This document shows, in pieces, positions 1-9,615 of a DNA stretch of 64,000 bases. Numbering within the stretch: position 1 is the first letter of the stretch; each line of letters opens with the position of its first letter. The position numbers and the translations under genes are program-made. This stretch comes from JANQIO01 sp965601975. Lineage in GTDB: Bacteria; Pseudomonadota; Gammaproteobacteria; Pseudomonadales; Halieaceae. The notes under the pieces are model-generated. The model made no database searches. It worked only from the letters and a program-made list of their open reading frames with translations, and was not told where the DNA came from. The stretch is from contig OZ271856.1 in assembly GCA_965601975.1 (NCBI GenBank), positions 1 to 64,000 on the forward strand, given 5' to 3'.

Positions 1-3000
1 ACGATGACGGGGATACCATCACCATCGGCAGCGCCTTCACCACGGACGCCGGCGGCAGCCTGACGATCGAGAGCGACGGTTCCTACACCTATACGCCTCC
101 GGCCTCTGGCACGGTGCCGGCGGGTGGTTTGACCGAGGTGTTCACCTACACGATGACCGATGACGACGGCGATAGCGATACCGCCACGCTCACCGTCACC
201 GTGGACAATGTCAACCAGGACCCGGTCATTACCAGCGGCGCCAGCTTCAGTGTGCCGGAGGGTACCACCAGCGTCGGCCAGGTACTGGCTTCAGACAGCG
301 ATGGCGACACCCTCAATTACGTCCTGTCCGGCCCGGACGCGGCGCTCTTCAGCATCGACGGCAGCGGCAATATCACGTTCGACGCGGCGCCCGACTTCGA
401 GGCTCCCGGAGACGTCGGTGCGGACAACATCTATAACGTAACCGTCTCGGTAGACGACGGCGGTATACCGGTGACCCAGGATCTGACCATCAACGTCACC
501 GACGTCGATGAGGGAGCTCCCGCGGCGAGCGATGACTCCAACACCGCGATCGAGGGTGGAGCCGACGCCACCGGCAACGTGCTGGGTAACGATACGGCGA
601 CGGATACGCCCATTACAGTTACCGCAGCGGTGGATGACGATGGCGATGCCATCACCATTGGCAGCGCCTTTGCCACCGACGCCGGTGGCAGCCTCACGCT
701 CAACAGCGATGGCTCCTACACTTACACCCCGCCTGCCCTGGGTGCGGTACCCGCAGGCGGCCTCAGCGAGGTCTTTACCTACACGGTCACCGATACGGAT
801 GGCGACACCGATACGGCCACGCTCACCATCACGGTCAGCAACGTCAACCAGGCCCCGGTGGCCGTGGACGACGACTTCGGTACCACGCCGGAAGACACGG
901 CGATCACCTTCACCGTGGCCGATGACGATACCGACAGCGACGGTGACACACTGACCGTTACCGAGATCGAGGGCACGGCCGTAGTTGCCGGCGATACGGT
1001 CGGTGTTACCGACGGCAGCGTAACGCTCAATGCCGACGGCAGCCTCACCTTCACTCCCGCATCCAACTACAACGGTGCCATCAGCTTCGATTACACGGTG
1101 GGCGACGGCGTACTGAGTGACACCGGCACGGTGACAGGGTCGGTGACCCCGGTGGCGGACCTCAGTGTCGGCGCAGACTCCCTGACATTGACCCAGGACA
1201 CAGCCGGCGGTGGCGACCTGTCCCTGAATGACAGCACAACCTCCGGCGGCACCCTGGCCTACGCCCTCGACACCGATGTGTCCGACGGCACGCTGGTACT
1301 GAATGCCGACGGTACCTACACCTATACGCCCGACCCCGGCTATACCGGCCCCGACAGCTTTACCTACACGGTCACCGATGCAGACAGCGGTGAGAGTTCG
1401 ACCCTGACCGTGGGCATTACCGTCACGTCCAATGTGGACGACGGTCCGGCGACGCCGGCGACGTTCAATGAAACGACGGCCGAGGAGACGGCGCTGGCGG
1501 GTTCCGTGGGCACCGTCACCGACCCGGACGGACTGCCGGCGACAAATGCCTTCTCCGTGAACACAGGTCCCGGCAATGGCGTACTGAGCCTGGATGCCGA
1601 CAGCGGCGACTATACCTACACGCCTGCAGCTGACTTCAACGGCAGCGACAGCTTCACCATCACAGTCACCGACAGCGAGGGCTTCACGTCGATCGTGACG
1701 GTCAATGTCACCGTGACCCAGGCCGATGACCCGGCCAGCTTCGGCGGAGACACCAGCGGCAGCGGCCCCGAGGACGGCGGTGCCATCACCGGTACGCTGA
1801 CCGCTACCGACAGCGCCGATGGTATGGCGACTCCGAATTTCCGCGTCGAGGCCGGTGACGGCGCCTCGAACGGCACCGTCAGCATCGACCCGGTCAGCGG
1901 CGACTGGTCCTACACGCCGGATCCCGACTTCAACGGCAGCGACAGCTTCACGGTGTCCGTCACCGACGACGACGGCAACGTCGAAACCCAGCTGATCAGT
2001 CTCACAGTGACCCCGGTCAATGACCCGACCATCATCACGGTTACTGCGACGGATACCGACGTCACCGAAGACGACGCCGGCGACAACACCGCCTCCGGTA
2101 CGGTGACGGTAACGGATGTCGACGCAGGCGAAGGCACGCTGGCATCCAGTACCGCCACCTACGGTACGGTTACCGTGGACGGCTTCGGCAACTGGACCTA
2201 TGCGCTGGACAACAGTGACCCGGCTGTTCAGGCACTGGGTGCGGGTGCGACCCTGATCGACACCATTACCTTTACCAGCGACACGGGCGCCACGGAAACC
2301 CAGGCCATCACCATCACCGGCGCTGCGGAGGGCGGCGCCACGCCGGGTGTTATCAACACGGCGACCAACGAGGACACCGCGCTGGTCGACAACCTCGGCG
2401 TGAGCGACCCGGACGGCTTGCCTGCGACCAACGCCTTCGCCGTCGATACCGGCCCGAGCAACGGCGCCCTGGTACTCGACGCGGATACCGGTGACTATAC
2501 CTACACGCCGGCGTCCAACTTCAACGGCGGCGACAGCTTCACGGTGACCGTCACGGACTCCGGCGGTGACACCTCCACGGTAACCGTCAACGTTACCGTG
2601 AACGCGGTCACCGACCTGAGCGTCGGCGCCGACAGCCTGACGCTCACCCAGGACACCAGCAGCGGCGGGGACCTGGCGGCCAATGACTCCACCACGTCCG
2701 GTGGCGCCCTGGCCTATTCCCTCGACGTCGACGTGGCCAACGGCACGCTGGTCCTGAATGGCGACGGCACCTATACCTACACGCCCAACGCGGGCTACGT
2801 GGGCGCGGACAGCTTCACCTACACGGTGACCGACGCGGCCAGCGGCGAGAGCGATTCACAAACCGTGGACATCACGGTATCCGCGGCCGGTGATGTCACG
2901 CCGCCCACCATCACCAGCGCCAACTCTGCATCCGTCAGTGAGAACGTGGCAACCACCACGCCGGTGCTGACGGTGACTGCCGATGAGCCGATTTCCGCCT

Positions 3001-6000
3001 ATCGACTCGTGGGCAGTGACGACGATGCGCTGTTCAGCATCGACGGCAGCGGCAACATCACCTTCGACGCCTCGCCGGACTTCGAGGCGCCCGCTGACGC
3101 CAACGGCGACAATGACTACATCCTCACTGTCGAGGTCGAGGATGCCGCGGGCAACACCAGTACCCAGTCAGTCACCATCTCTGTCACCGATGTGGTGGAA
3201 GGTGTGAACACGCCGCCCAGCGCGACGGCAGACAGTTACGCCACGGTGGAGAACACGGCGGTCACTGCGACGGCCGCCACCGGCGTGCTGGCGAATGATT
3301 CCGACGCAGACGGCGACACCCTGACCGTCAACACGACGCCGGTGAGCGGCCCGTCCAACGGTGCACTGACGCTCAATGCCGATGGCTCGTTCACCTACAC
3401 ACCCAATGCGGGCTTTACCGGCAGCGACAGCTTTGTCTACGAGGTCTCCGACGGCAACGGCGGCACCGACCAGGCCACGGCGACCATCGCAGTGAGTCCC
3501 TCGGGCGGTGGCGATGTCACGCCGCCGACCTTTACCAATTCAGATACGGTCAACGTTGACGAAAACTGGGGTACCTCGGTCATCGTCGTGAAGCTGACGG
3601 CGGACGAACCCTCGACCTTCAGCATCATCGGCGGCCCCGACGCGGCGGCCTTCCGCCTAGACGCCATGGACAACCTGCTGTTCAACGCCAGCCCGAACTT
3701 TGAGGCCCCGGCGGACGCGGACGGTGACAACACCTATGAACTGGTGGTGCAGGCAGTCGATGGCGCAGGCAATATCTCGACCCAGAATGTCACGGTCACC
3801 GTCGACAACCTGAACGAGACGCCCAACAACATCACCCTGGTCGGCAGCAGCGTGCAGGAAAACCAGGCCGGCGCGGTGATCGGCCAGCTCATTACCAGCG
3901 ACGAGGATGCGGGCGACAGCCATGTCTACGCCCTCAGCGACAGCCGCTTCGAGGTCAATGCGCTGGGGCAGCTCAAACTCCGTGACGGTGTCAGCCTCGA
4001 CTACGAGACGGAGCCGACGGTCACGATGAATATCGCGTCCACCGACAGCGGCGGCCTGACCCGGATCGAGTCATTCACGATCACGGTGGGCGATGTCTTC
4101 GAAGACACGACGCCCCCGGCCCAGCCCACGGTGAACAGCCAGGCGACCAGCGACACCACGCCGGTGATTACCGGTGACGTCACGCTGCTGGCCGGCGAGT
4201 TCCTGGAAGTCACGGTCAACGGCACCACCTACAGTGAATCCGACGCGGAGCTGTCGGTGGTTGGCAATACCTGGACCCTGGCCATAGGCACGCCGATAGC
4301 GGACGGAACCTACGATGTCGTGGCCCGCGCCACCGACGCCGCCGGTAACTCCATCACCGACGCCACTACCGGCGAACTGGTGATCGATACGGTCGCACCC
4401 GATGTGCCGACGGTGGATGCCCTGATCACCAATGACCAGACACCGACCATCACCGGTACGGCGACGCTGCAGGCTGGCGAAACCCTGAGTGTTGTCGTCG
4501 ATGGTGTCACCTATACCGAAGGCGACGGCTCCCTCAGCGTGGTGGGCAACGACTGGTCCCTGGTGGTACCCGCCGGCGACAGCCTGGACGAGGGCGTCTA
4601 CGAAGTGGTCGCCACAGTGGTAGACGCGGCGGGCAATGCCAGCGTCGACGGCACCACCGCGGAGCTGACCATCGACCTCAGCCCGCCGCCGGCTCCGTCG
4701 GTGTTCACGCTGATCACCAACGATTCCACGCCGGTCATTACGGGCCTTGTGGATATGGCGGCCGGCGATACGCTCGATGTAACCGTCAACGGTATCACCT
4801 ACACCGAGGGCGGCGGACAACTCACCGTCAGCGGCAATACCTGGACGCTGGTAGTTCCCGACGCCGCCGAGATTCCCGACGGCATCTACAGCGTGACCGC
4901 GGAGCTCAGTGATGCCGCCGGCAATGTCAGCATCGACGTCACCAGCGACGAACTCGAGATCGACACGGTAATGGCCCAGGCGCCCACTGTGGAGACCCAG
5001 CTCACCAACAGCGCCAACCCGGTGATTCGCGGCACATTCGACAGCGACCGGGCCGATGGCGGCCTCAGCGTGGTCGTGGACGGCGTCGAATACCGCCTGG
5101 GCGAAGACAGCGCGCTCTCCTCGACCGGAGACAGCTGGACCCTGGATCTCTCCGGCGCGCCCGGGCTCGAGGACGGCGTCTACGATGTATCCGTCAGCTC
5201 CACCGATCGTTTCGACGTGACGGTGGGAGACGAGACCAGCGACGAGCTGACGGTTGATACCACCGCTCCGGACCTGCCCACGGTGGATACCACGCTCACC
5301 AGCGACAATACGCCGGCCCTCAGCGGCGGTGTCTCGCTGGGGGATGGCGAGAGCCTGACCGTGACGGTGGACGGCGTCACCTACACAGAGGGTGACGGCA
5401 ATCTCACGGTGACCGGCAACCGCTGGACGCTGACCGTGGCAGATCAGCTCGACGACGGTAGCTACGACGTGGTGGCCACCGTCACCGACGAGGCGGGCAA
5501 TGCCAGCGTCGACGCCACCGTGTCCGAACTCACGGTCGACACCGAAGCGCCGCTGGTCGATGACCAGAGCTTCTCTTATGAAGAGAACAGCGACGAAGAC
5601 GACCTGCTTGGCCAGGTGATCGCGACAGACAACCTGGGCATCGACGGCATGGGCTTCCTCTGGAGTGATGGCTCAGTGCGCGCGGTCACCGAGGACGGCT
5701 TCTTCCGCATGGACGACAGCGGCCGCATCTACCTGACCGAGGCCGGCAGCAACGGCGAGGCTGCCGACTTTGAACAGGGTGACAACAACTACAGCTATAC
5801 GGTGGTGGCCGCTGACCGGGTCGGCCAGGTCTCCTCTGCCACGCTTACGCTGGAGCTGCTGAATATTTCCGACGCGCTGCCGGTTCCGGAGCCGGGAGAA
5901 GACGGTGAAGATCCCGGCGACGTCCCGGTTGGTCCCGGTGAGCCCGGCGATCCCGGTAGCGTGCCCGGCCAGCCCGGACCGGTGCCCGGCGAAGGCAGCG

Positions 6001-7178
6001 ACGCTGGCGGCCGTGGCGATCTCGACAACACCGGTGACACAACCGTCGACGATCTCGGCAATACCATCAACGATGTCATCGATACTGCAGACGAGATCTG
6101 GAACCTGGTCGACGACCGCCCGCGCATCGGCGTGAACCTCGAAGACAGGCCGGTCACGGCCGAGGGCACAACACAGCTGACGCTGCCCGCGGATACCTTC
6201 ACCCACGACGACCCCTACGCTGAGATCACGGTCGCTGCGACCCTGTCTGACGGCAGCGCGCTGCCCGACTACGTCAGCTTCGACCCACTGTCCCAGACCT
6301 TCTCGGTGAACGGCGAGGCCGCCCTTGCGGACGGCAAGAGCGAGATTGATATCCAGATCATCGGCTCCGACGACCAGGGCCAGACCGCCAGTGGCAGCTT
6401 CACCATCGAGGTGCTGGGTGCCGACGGCATGCCGATCAGCGATGCCGGCCTGGCGGCGCAGGAGCCCGGTGACGGTCTCGGTATCGGCATCCAGCAGGAA
6501 GCCGGCGAAGACCTGGCCATGCTGATCCCGATGGAGCCAGAGACCGACCCGCTGTTCGACATGGGTCCGGATGCCCGGGAGCAGCTGATCAGGCTGACAC
6601 TGGACCTGCAGGACCAGCGCGTGCTCGCGGACTCCATCGCCACCATCGCACTGCCGTCCAACACCTTCGAACACTCCGATCCCACGGAGCAGCTCTTCGT
6701 GGAGGCCACCCTGCAGGACGGCAGCGCCCTGCCGGAGTACGTGCTGTTCGATGAAGACACCATGACCTTCGAGATCAATGGTGAAGCCGCAGCGGCGCAA
6801 GGCGAAGACCAGCTCGTCGTCCTGATCGTCGGCCGCGATGCCGCGGGCAACAGTGCCACCGGGCTGTTCCTCATCACCATCGAGGAGCTCGAGGAAGAAA
6901 CCGCCGAGGCTGAGCTGGAATCACTTGAGAGTCCCGATGCCACCGGTGAAGAAGCCCCCGCCGACGTGGAGTTGGTCCCCGTAGATCTCGAGTCGGTCGA
7001 TGAAATCGAGCCGATAGAAGAGAAGCAGGCCAGCGCTGGCGCAGGGGAGGGTGAGGAGCCCGAACGGCAGGCCGATGGACGCAAAAATCTCGATTTACAA
7101 CTAGAACAGGCTTCGCGCTATACTTTTGTTGAAAAACTTGAACAGCTTCTCGAAGATATCAAGAAGTTGTTCACATAA
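1..7178 (+). CDS. Giant repeat-rich surface adhesin-like protein, 5' end outside window
   Basis: The reading frame is open from the first complete codon at base 3, so the N-terminus lies upstream; 2391 residues are visible. Repeats alternate between cadherin-like units (for example 220-510, 2905-3210, 3510-4100, 5550-5870) and VCBS/tandem-95 units ending in GSYTYTP-like strands (3-210, 510-1430, 1430-2885, 3215-3500). Five Ig-like repeats of about 97 residues follow (4095-5545, each opening with a P-TVxxxxTxxxTPxITG pattern). Then come a Pro/Gly linker (5875-6010), two dystroglycan-type (He_PIG-like) domains (about 6110-6415 and 6580-6890), an acidic stretch and a short amphipathic C-terminus ending KKLFT. 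I see no GGxGxD RTX nonapeptides. Such proteins are usually exported, calcium-binding adhesins or biofilm proteins. The export-type genes directly downstream suggest this one is their substrate, but that is inference. Confidence 0.85.
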   Translation, partial: DDGDTITIGSAFTTDAGGSLTIESDGSYTYTPPASGTVPAGGLTEVFTYTMTDDDGDSDTATLTVTVDNVNQDPVITSGASFSVPEGTTSVGQVLASDSDGDTLNYVLSGPDAALFSIDGSGNITFDAAPDFEAPGDVGADNIYNVTVSVDDGGIPVTQDLTINVTDVDEGAPAASDDSNTAIEGGADATGNVLGNDTATDTPITVTAAVDDDGDAITIGSAFATDAGGSLTLNSDGSYTYTPPALGAVPAGGLSEVFTYTVTDTDGDTDTATLTITVSNVNQAPVAVDDDFGTTPEDTAITFTVADDDTDSDGDTLTVTEIEGTAVVAGDTVGVTDGSVTLNADGSLTFTPASNYNGAISFDYTVGDGVLSDTGTVTGSVTPVADLSVGADSLTLTQDTAGGGDLSLNDSTTSGGTLAYALDTDVSDGTLVLNADGTYTYTPDPGYTGPDSFTYTVTDADSGESSTLTVGITVTSNVDDGPATPATFNETTAEETALAGSVGTVTDPDGLPATNAFSVNTGPGNGVLSLDADSGDYTYTPAADFNGSDSFTITVTDSEGFTSIVTVNVTVTQADDPASFGGDTSGSGPEDGGAITGTLTATDSADGMATPNFRVEAGDGASNGTVSIDPVSGDWSYTPDPDFNGSDSFTVSVTDDDGNVETQLISLTVTPVNDPTIITVTATDTDVTEDDAGDNTASGTVTVTDVDAGEGTLASSTATYGTVTVDGFGNWTYALDNSDPAVQALGAGATLIDTITFTSDTGATETQAITITGAAEGGATPGVINTATNEDTALVDNLGVSDPDGLPATNAFAVDTGPSNGALVLDADTGDYTYTPASNFNGGDSFTVTVTDSGGDTSTVTVNVTVNAVTDLSVGADSLTLTQDTSSGGDLAANDSTTSGGALAYSLDVDVANGTLVLNGDGTYTYTPNAGYVGADSFTYTVTDAASGESDSQTVDITVSAAGDVTPPTITSANSASVSENVATTTPVLTVTADEPISAYRLVGSDDDALFSIDGSGNITFDASPDFEAPADANGDNDYILTVEVEDAAGNTSTQSVTISVTDVVEGVNTPPSATADSYATVENTAVTATAATGVLANDSDADGDTLTVNTTPVSGPSNGALTLNADGSFTYTPNAGFTGSDSFVYEVSDGNGGTDQATATIAVSPSGGGDVTPPTFTNSDTVNVDENWGTSVIVVKLTADEPSTFSIIGGPDAAAFRLDAMDNLLFNASPNFEAPADADGDNTYELVVQAVDGAGNISTQNVTVTVDNLNETPNNITLVGSSVQENQAGAVIGQLITSDEDAGDSHVYALSDSRFEVNALGQLKLRDGVSLDYETEPTVTMNIASTDSGGLTRIESFTITVGDVFEDTTPPAQPTVNSQATSDTTPVITGDVTLLAGEFLEVTVNGTTYSESDAELSVVGNTWTLAIGTPIADGTYDVVARATDAAGNSITDATTGELVIDTVAPDVPTVDALITNDQTPTITGTATLQAGETLSVVVDGVTYTEGDGSLSVVGNDWSLVVPAGDSLDEGVYEVVATVVDAAGNASVDGTTAELTIDLSPPPAPSVFTLITNDSTPVITGLVDMAAGDTLDVTVNGITYTEGGGQLTVSGNTWTLVVPDAAEIPDGIYSVTAELSDAAGNVSIDVTSDELEIDTVMAQAPTVETQLTNSANPVIRGTFDSDRADGGLSVVVDGVEYRLGEDSALSSTGDSWTLDLSGAPGLEDGVYDVSVSSTDRFDVTVGDETSDELTVDTTAPDLPTVDTTLTSDNTPALSGGVSLGDGESLTVTVDGVTYTEGDGNLTVTGNRWTLTVADQLDDGSYDVVATVTDEAGNASVDATVSELTVDTEAPLVDDQSFSYEENSDEDDLLGQVIATDNLGIDGMGFLWSDGSVRAVTEDGFFRMDDSGRIYLTEAGSNGEAADFEQGDNNYSYTVVAADRVGQVSSATLTLELLNISDALPVPEPGEDGEDPGDVPVGPGEPGDPGSVPGQPGPVPGEGSDAGGRGDLDNTGDTTVDDLGNTINDVIDTADEIWNLVDDRPRIGVNLEDRPVTAEGTTQLTLPADTFTHDDPYAEITVAATLSDGSALPDYVSFDPLSQTFSVNGEAALADGKSEIDIQIIGSDDQGQTASGSFTIEVLGADGMPISDAGLAAQEPGDGLGIGIQQEAGEDLAMLIPMEPETDPLFDMGPDAREQLIRLTLDLQDQRVLADSIATIALPSNTFEHSDPTEQLFVEATLQDGSALPEYVLFDEDTMTFEINGEAAAAQGEDQLVVLIVGRDAAGNSATGLFLITIEELEEETAEAELESLESPDATGEEAPADVELVPVDLESVDEIEPIEEKQASAGAGEGEEPERQADGRKNLDLQLEQASRYTFVEKLEQLLEDIKKLFT
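1150..2885 (+). repeat. Duplicated repeat blocks inside the giant gene
   Basis: Two composite blocks occur twice at protein level. The block at about 1150-1430 (containing DLSVGADSLTLTQDT) recurs at about 2605-2885 with mostly conservative changes. The block at about 1430-1720 (containing PDGLPATNAF) recurs at about 2290-2600. A third pair is formed by bases 3-220 and about 600-860, both containing the segment TDAGGSLT. This indicates growth of the gene by segmental duplication. Confidence 0.7.
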
Positions 7179-7212
7179 ATACAACAAAAACAATAGCTTA
7201 ACGATGGTTTTA

Positions 7213-7239
7213 GGTATCATTTAGGGGATTTTTGATACC
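7213..7239 (+). promoter_or_regulatory. Inverted repeat between giant gene and TolC-like gene
   Basis: GGTATCA and TGATACC form a perfect 7-bp inverted repeat separated by 13 bases, in the 88-base gap before the TolC-like gene. It could be an operator or an mRNA hairpin. There is no clean 3' U-run after it, so I do not call it a terminator. Confidence 0.3.
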
Positions 7240-7266
7240 GGAAAGCCATTAGGAGCCTCGTCTGAA

Positions 7267-8790
7267 GTGTTCTTGAAGCTCGGACGGCTGGCTTGCACCT
7301 GCGTGTTGGCCGGCTGCGCAATGAATCCCCAGCCACTGTCGGAAGGTGACGTGTCCGACGTACTGGCTGAGGATCAGGAACTGATTGAACAGTTCCGCGC
7401 CCCCTTGACCGGACCGATTGGTCTGCACGAGGTGATGTCCCGCGCTGTCCTGAATAATCTCGAACACCGTGTTTCCCGCATGGAGCAGGCAGTTGCCCTG
7501 GGCAGTTTCGAACTGGCCCGGTACGAGATGCTGCCACAGATGGAAGCCAGCTACGGCCGCTATTCCCGCAACAAGCTGAACGCCTCTACCAGCATCTCCG
7601 TTGCTACCGGCGAGGAATCCCTGGAAGCTTCGACCTCGCAGGAAAAAGATCACGACATCGGCAACTTTTCCGCGTCCTGGAACCTGCTGGACTTTGGCGT
7701 CAGCTACTACCAGGCGCAGCAGGAAGCCGACCGCTACCTGATCTCGCGCGAGTCGCGCAAGCGGGTGCTGGCGAACCTGCTGCAGCAGGCGCGCATGCTC
7801 TACTGGCGCGCCTGGGCGGCACAGAACACCGCTGCTGAAGTCGAGCGGGTATTGGCGGAAGCCAACCAGGCCTATGCGGAAATCTCGCTGGTCATCGAAA
7901 CCCGGCAGTACACCAACATCCTGCCCAACCTGCGCCTCAAGCGGCAGCTGTTTGACCTGATCCGCGAACTCGAGAGCCTGTCAGAGGAACTGACCCAGGC
8001 GAAGATCGAGCTGGCGCAGGTCATCAATGTACCCGCCAACTCCGGCATCGAGCTGCTCGGCGTCGAACCGGGTACGCGGCTGGGCGACATCGAAAGCCTG
8101 CCCATGCTGCCGCGCATCGATGAAGACCCCACGCAGATGGAAATCACGGCCCTGTACAACAGCACCGAGCTGGCGGAGCAGATCTACAACGTGCGCATCG
8201 ACCAGGCGGAAACCCGCAAGGCCCTGCTGCGCCTGCTGCCGGGCATCGAGATTTCCTACAACAACGGCTACGACTCGAACAACCTGCTGGTGTTCAACAA
8301 CTGGTACGAAGTGGGCACCGAGGTCAGCTGGAACCTGTTCAACCTGGCGACGACCCAGCAGACGCTCAAGAACTCGGACCTGCGCGAGGAGCTGGCAATG
8401 CAGCGCCGGCTGGCGGTGAACATGGCGGTCGTGACCAAGCTCAACCTGGCCGTGTACCAGTACAACATTTCGCTGCGCAAGCTGCAGCAGGCGCGGGAGG
8501 TCAAGGCCATCGACAGTGAGATCGCCAAGCACACCCGCAATGCCGCCATCACCAGCGCGGCCTCCAAGGTCGAGAGCGTGGTGACCGCCGCCGCCGAGCT
8601 GCGCACCAACCTGAGCCTGCTGCAGGCCTACGCCAACGCCCAGTCCTCATACGGCGCGGTGCTGGTGGCGCTGGGCCTGAACCCCGTACCTGAAACCTAC
8701 CTGGACCTCGAGATTCACGAGCTCACCAACCTGATTGCCGTGTACGACAAAACCTGGCAGGACGGCAATATACCCATGGCGGGATTCTAG
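7267..8790 (+). CDS. TolC-family outer-membrane efflux/secretion lipoprotein
   Basis: This is a 507-residue protein starting at GTG, with AGGAG about 11 bases upstream. The N-terminus is a lipoprotein signal with lipobox LAGC (Cys17). The rest is largely helical with two similar halves, long Ala/Gln/Leu-rich coiled-coil stretches and beta segments (for example NLLDFGVSYY and VSWNLFNLAT), as in OprM/TolC outer-membrane channels. It lies 88 bases after the giant repeat gene and is followed by three adaptor-type genes, so it probably provides the outer-membrane exit duct. Family assignment is confident; which machine it serves is inferred from context. Confidence 0.85.
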   Translation: MFLKLGRLACTCVLAGCAMNPQPLSEGDVSDVLAEDQELIEQFRAPLTGPIGLHEVMSRAVLNNLEHRVSRMEQAVALGSFELARYEMLPQMEASYGRYSRNKLNASTSISVATGEESLEASTSQEKDHDIGNFSASWNLLDFGVSYYQAQQEADRYLISRESRKRVLANLLQQARMLYWRAWAAQNTAAEVERVLAEANQAYAEISLVIETRQYTNILPNLRLKRQLFDLIRELESLSEELTQAKIELAQVINVPANSGIELLGVEPGTRLGDIESLPMLPRIDEDPTQMEITALYNSTELAEQIYNVRIDQAETRKALLRLLPGIEISYNNGYDSNNLLVFNNWYEVGTEVSWNLFNLATTQQTLKNSDLREELAMQRRLAVNMAVVTKLNLAVYQYNISLRKLQQAREVKAIDSEIAKHTRNAAITSAASKVESVVTAAAELRTNLSLLQAYANAQSSYGAVLVALGLNPVPETYLDLEIHELTNLIAVYDKTWQDGNIPMAGF

Positions 8791-8841
8791 GCGTTACAAT
8801 CCCGACAGGGCTTCGCCCCGGGCAATCACAAGGAGGACCTC

Positions 8842-9615
8842 GTGATCAAAGGCTTATCGGCAACCCTGGCGTTTGCTGTCCTCGCTGCGGCCCTGCCGGC
8901 GCAGGCGCAGAACCAGTTCGACGACGATCTGCTTCCCGGCCTGCAAACCAATGTCGTGCGTGCCCAGCTGGTCCCGCTTCGCAAGGGCGTATTCTCAGCC
9001 GGCGTCAGCGCCATTGTGGAACGCATTGCCGTTCAGGAAGGCGAAACGGTCGAGGAGGGCGACCTGCTGCTGGCCTTTGACTGCGCCCGCATCGAAGCCG
9101 GACAGGCCACCGCCACCGCCCGGGTCAACAGCGCCGAGGCGAAGCTCCAGGTCAACCGAGAGCTGCTCAAGCTCAATAGCGTCGGCCCGCTGGAGGTCAA
9201 ACTGAACGAGGCCGACCTGGAGGCTGCCCAGGGCGAGCTGGCCTCCGTCAACGCCCAGCTCAAACACTGCCGCGTCACTGCGCCCTTTGCCGGTGCCGTC
9301 ACCAGCCGTGTGGCAGAGGAGCACCAGTTCATGGAGGAGGGCGAAAAGCTGCTGGAACTGGTCTCCCGCGACCAGCTCGAAGTGCGCATGCTGGTACCCT
9401 CCACCACCCTGACCTGGCTCGGCACCGGCTCCCGGTTCCTGATGCTGGTCGAAGAGCTGGAGATGCAGATACCCGGTGAAGTCGTACGCATGGGCGGTGC
9501 AGTGGATCCCGTCAGCCTCACGATCCCGGTGTTCGGCCGCCTCAGCGAATCCCCTGAAAGCCTGCTGCCCGGCATGAGCGGCCGGGTAGAGTTCATGGGC
9601 TCGGAGCCGAACTAG
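8842..9615 (+). CDS. Periplasmic adaptor (HlyD/RND membrane-fusion type)
   Basis: This is a 257-residue protein starting at GTG behind a strong AAGGAGG site. A Sec signal peptide (MIKGLSATLAFAVLAAALPAQAQ) precedes a biotinyl-lipoyl-like half-motif (VERIAVQEGETVEEGDLLLAFD). A short coiled-coil hairpin (about 85-140), the second lipoyl half (CRVTAPFAGAVTSRVAEEHQ) and a beta-barrel follow. The hairpin is shorter than in typical adaptors. It would bridge inner-membrane parts to the TolC-like channel encoded just upstream. The stop codon overlaps the next gene's GTG by one base, indicating translational coupling. Confidence 0.85.
   Translation: MIKGLSATLAFAVLAAALPAQAQNQFDDDLLPGLQTNVVRAQLVPLRKGVFSAGVSAIVERIAVQEGETVEEGDLLLAFDCARIEAGQATATARVNSAEAKLQVNRELLKLNSVGPLEVKLNEADLEAAQGELASVNAQLKHCRVTAPFAGAVTSRVAEEHQFMEEGEKLLELVSRDQLEVRMLVPSTTLTWLGTGSRFLMLVEELEMQIPGEVVRMGGAVDPVSLTIPVFGRLSESPESLLPGMSGRVEFMGSEPN

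Noticed and set aside
1..7178. RTX toxin or classic RTX adhesin
   Set aside because: No GGxGxD nonapeptide repeats are present anywhere in the visible part.
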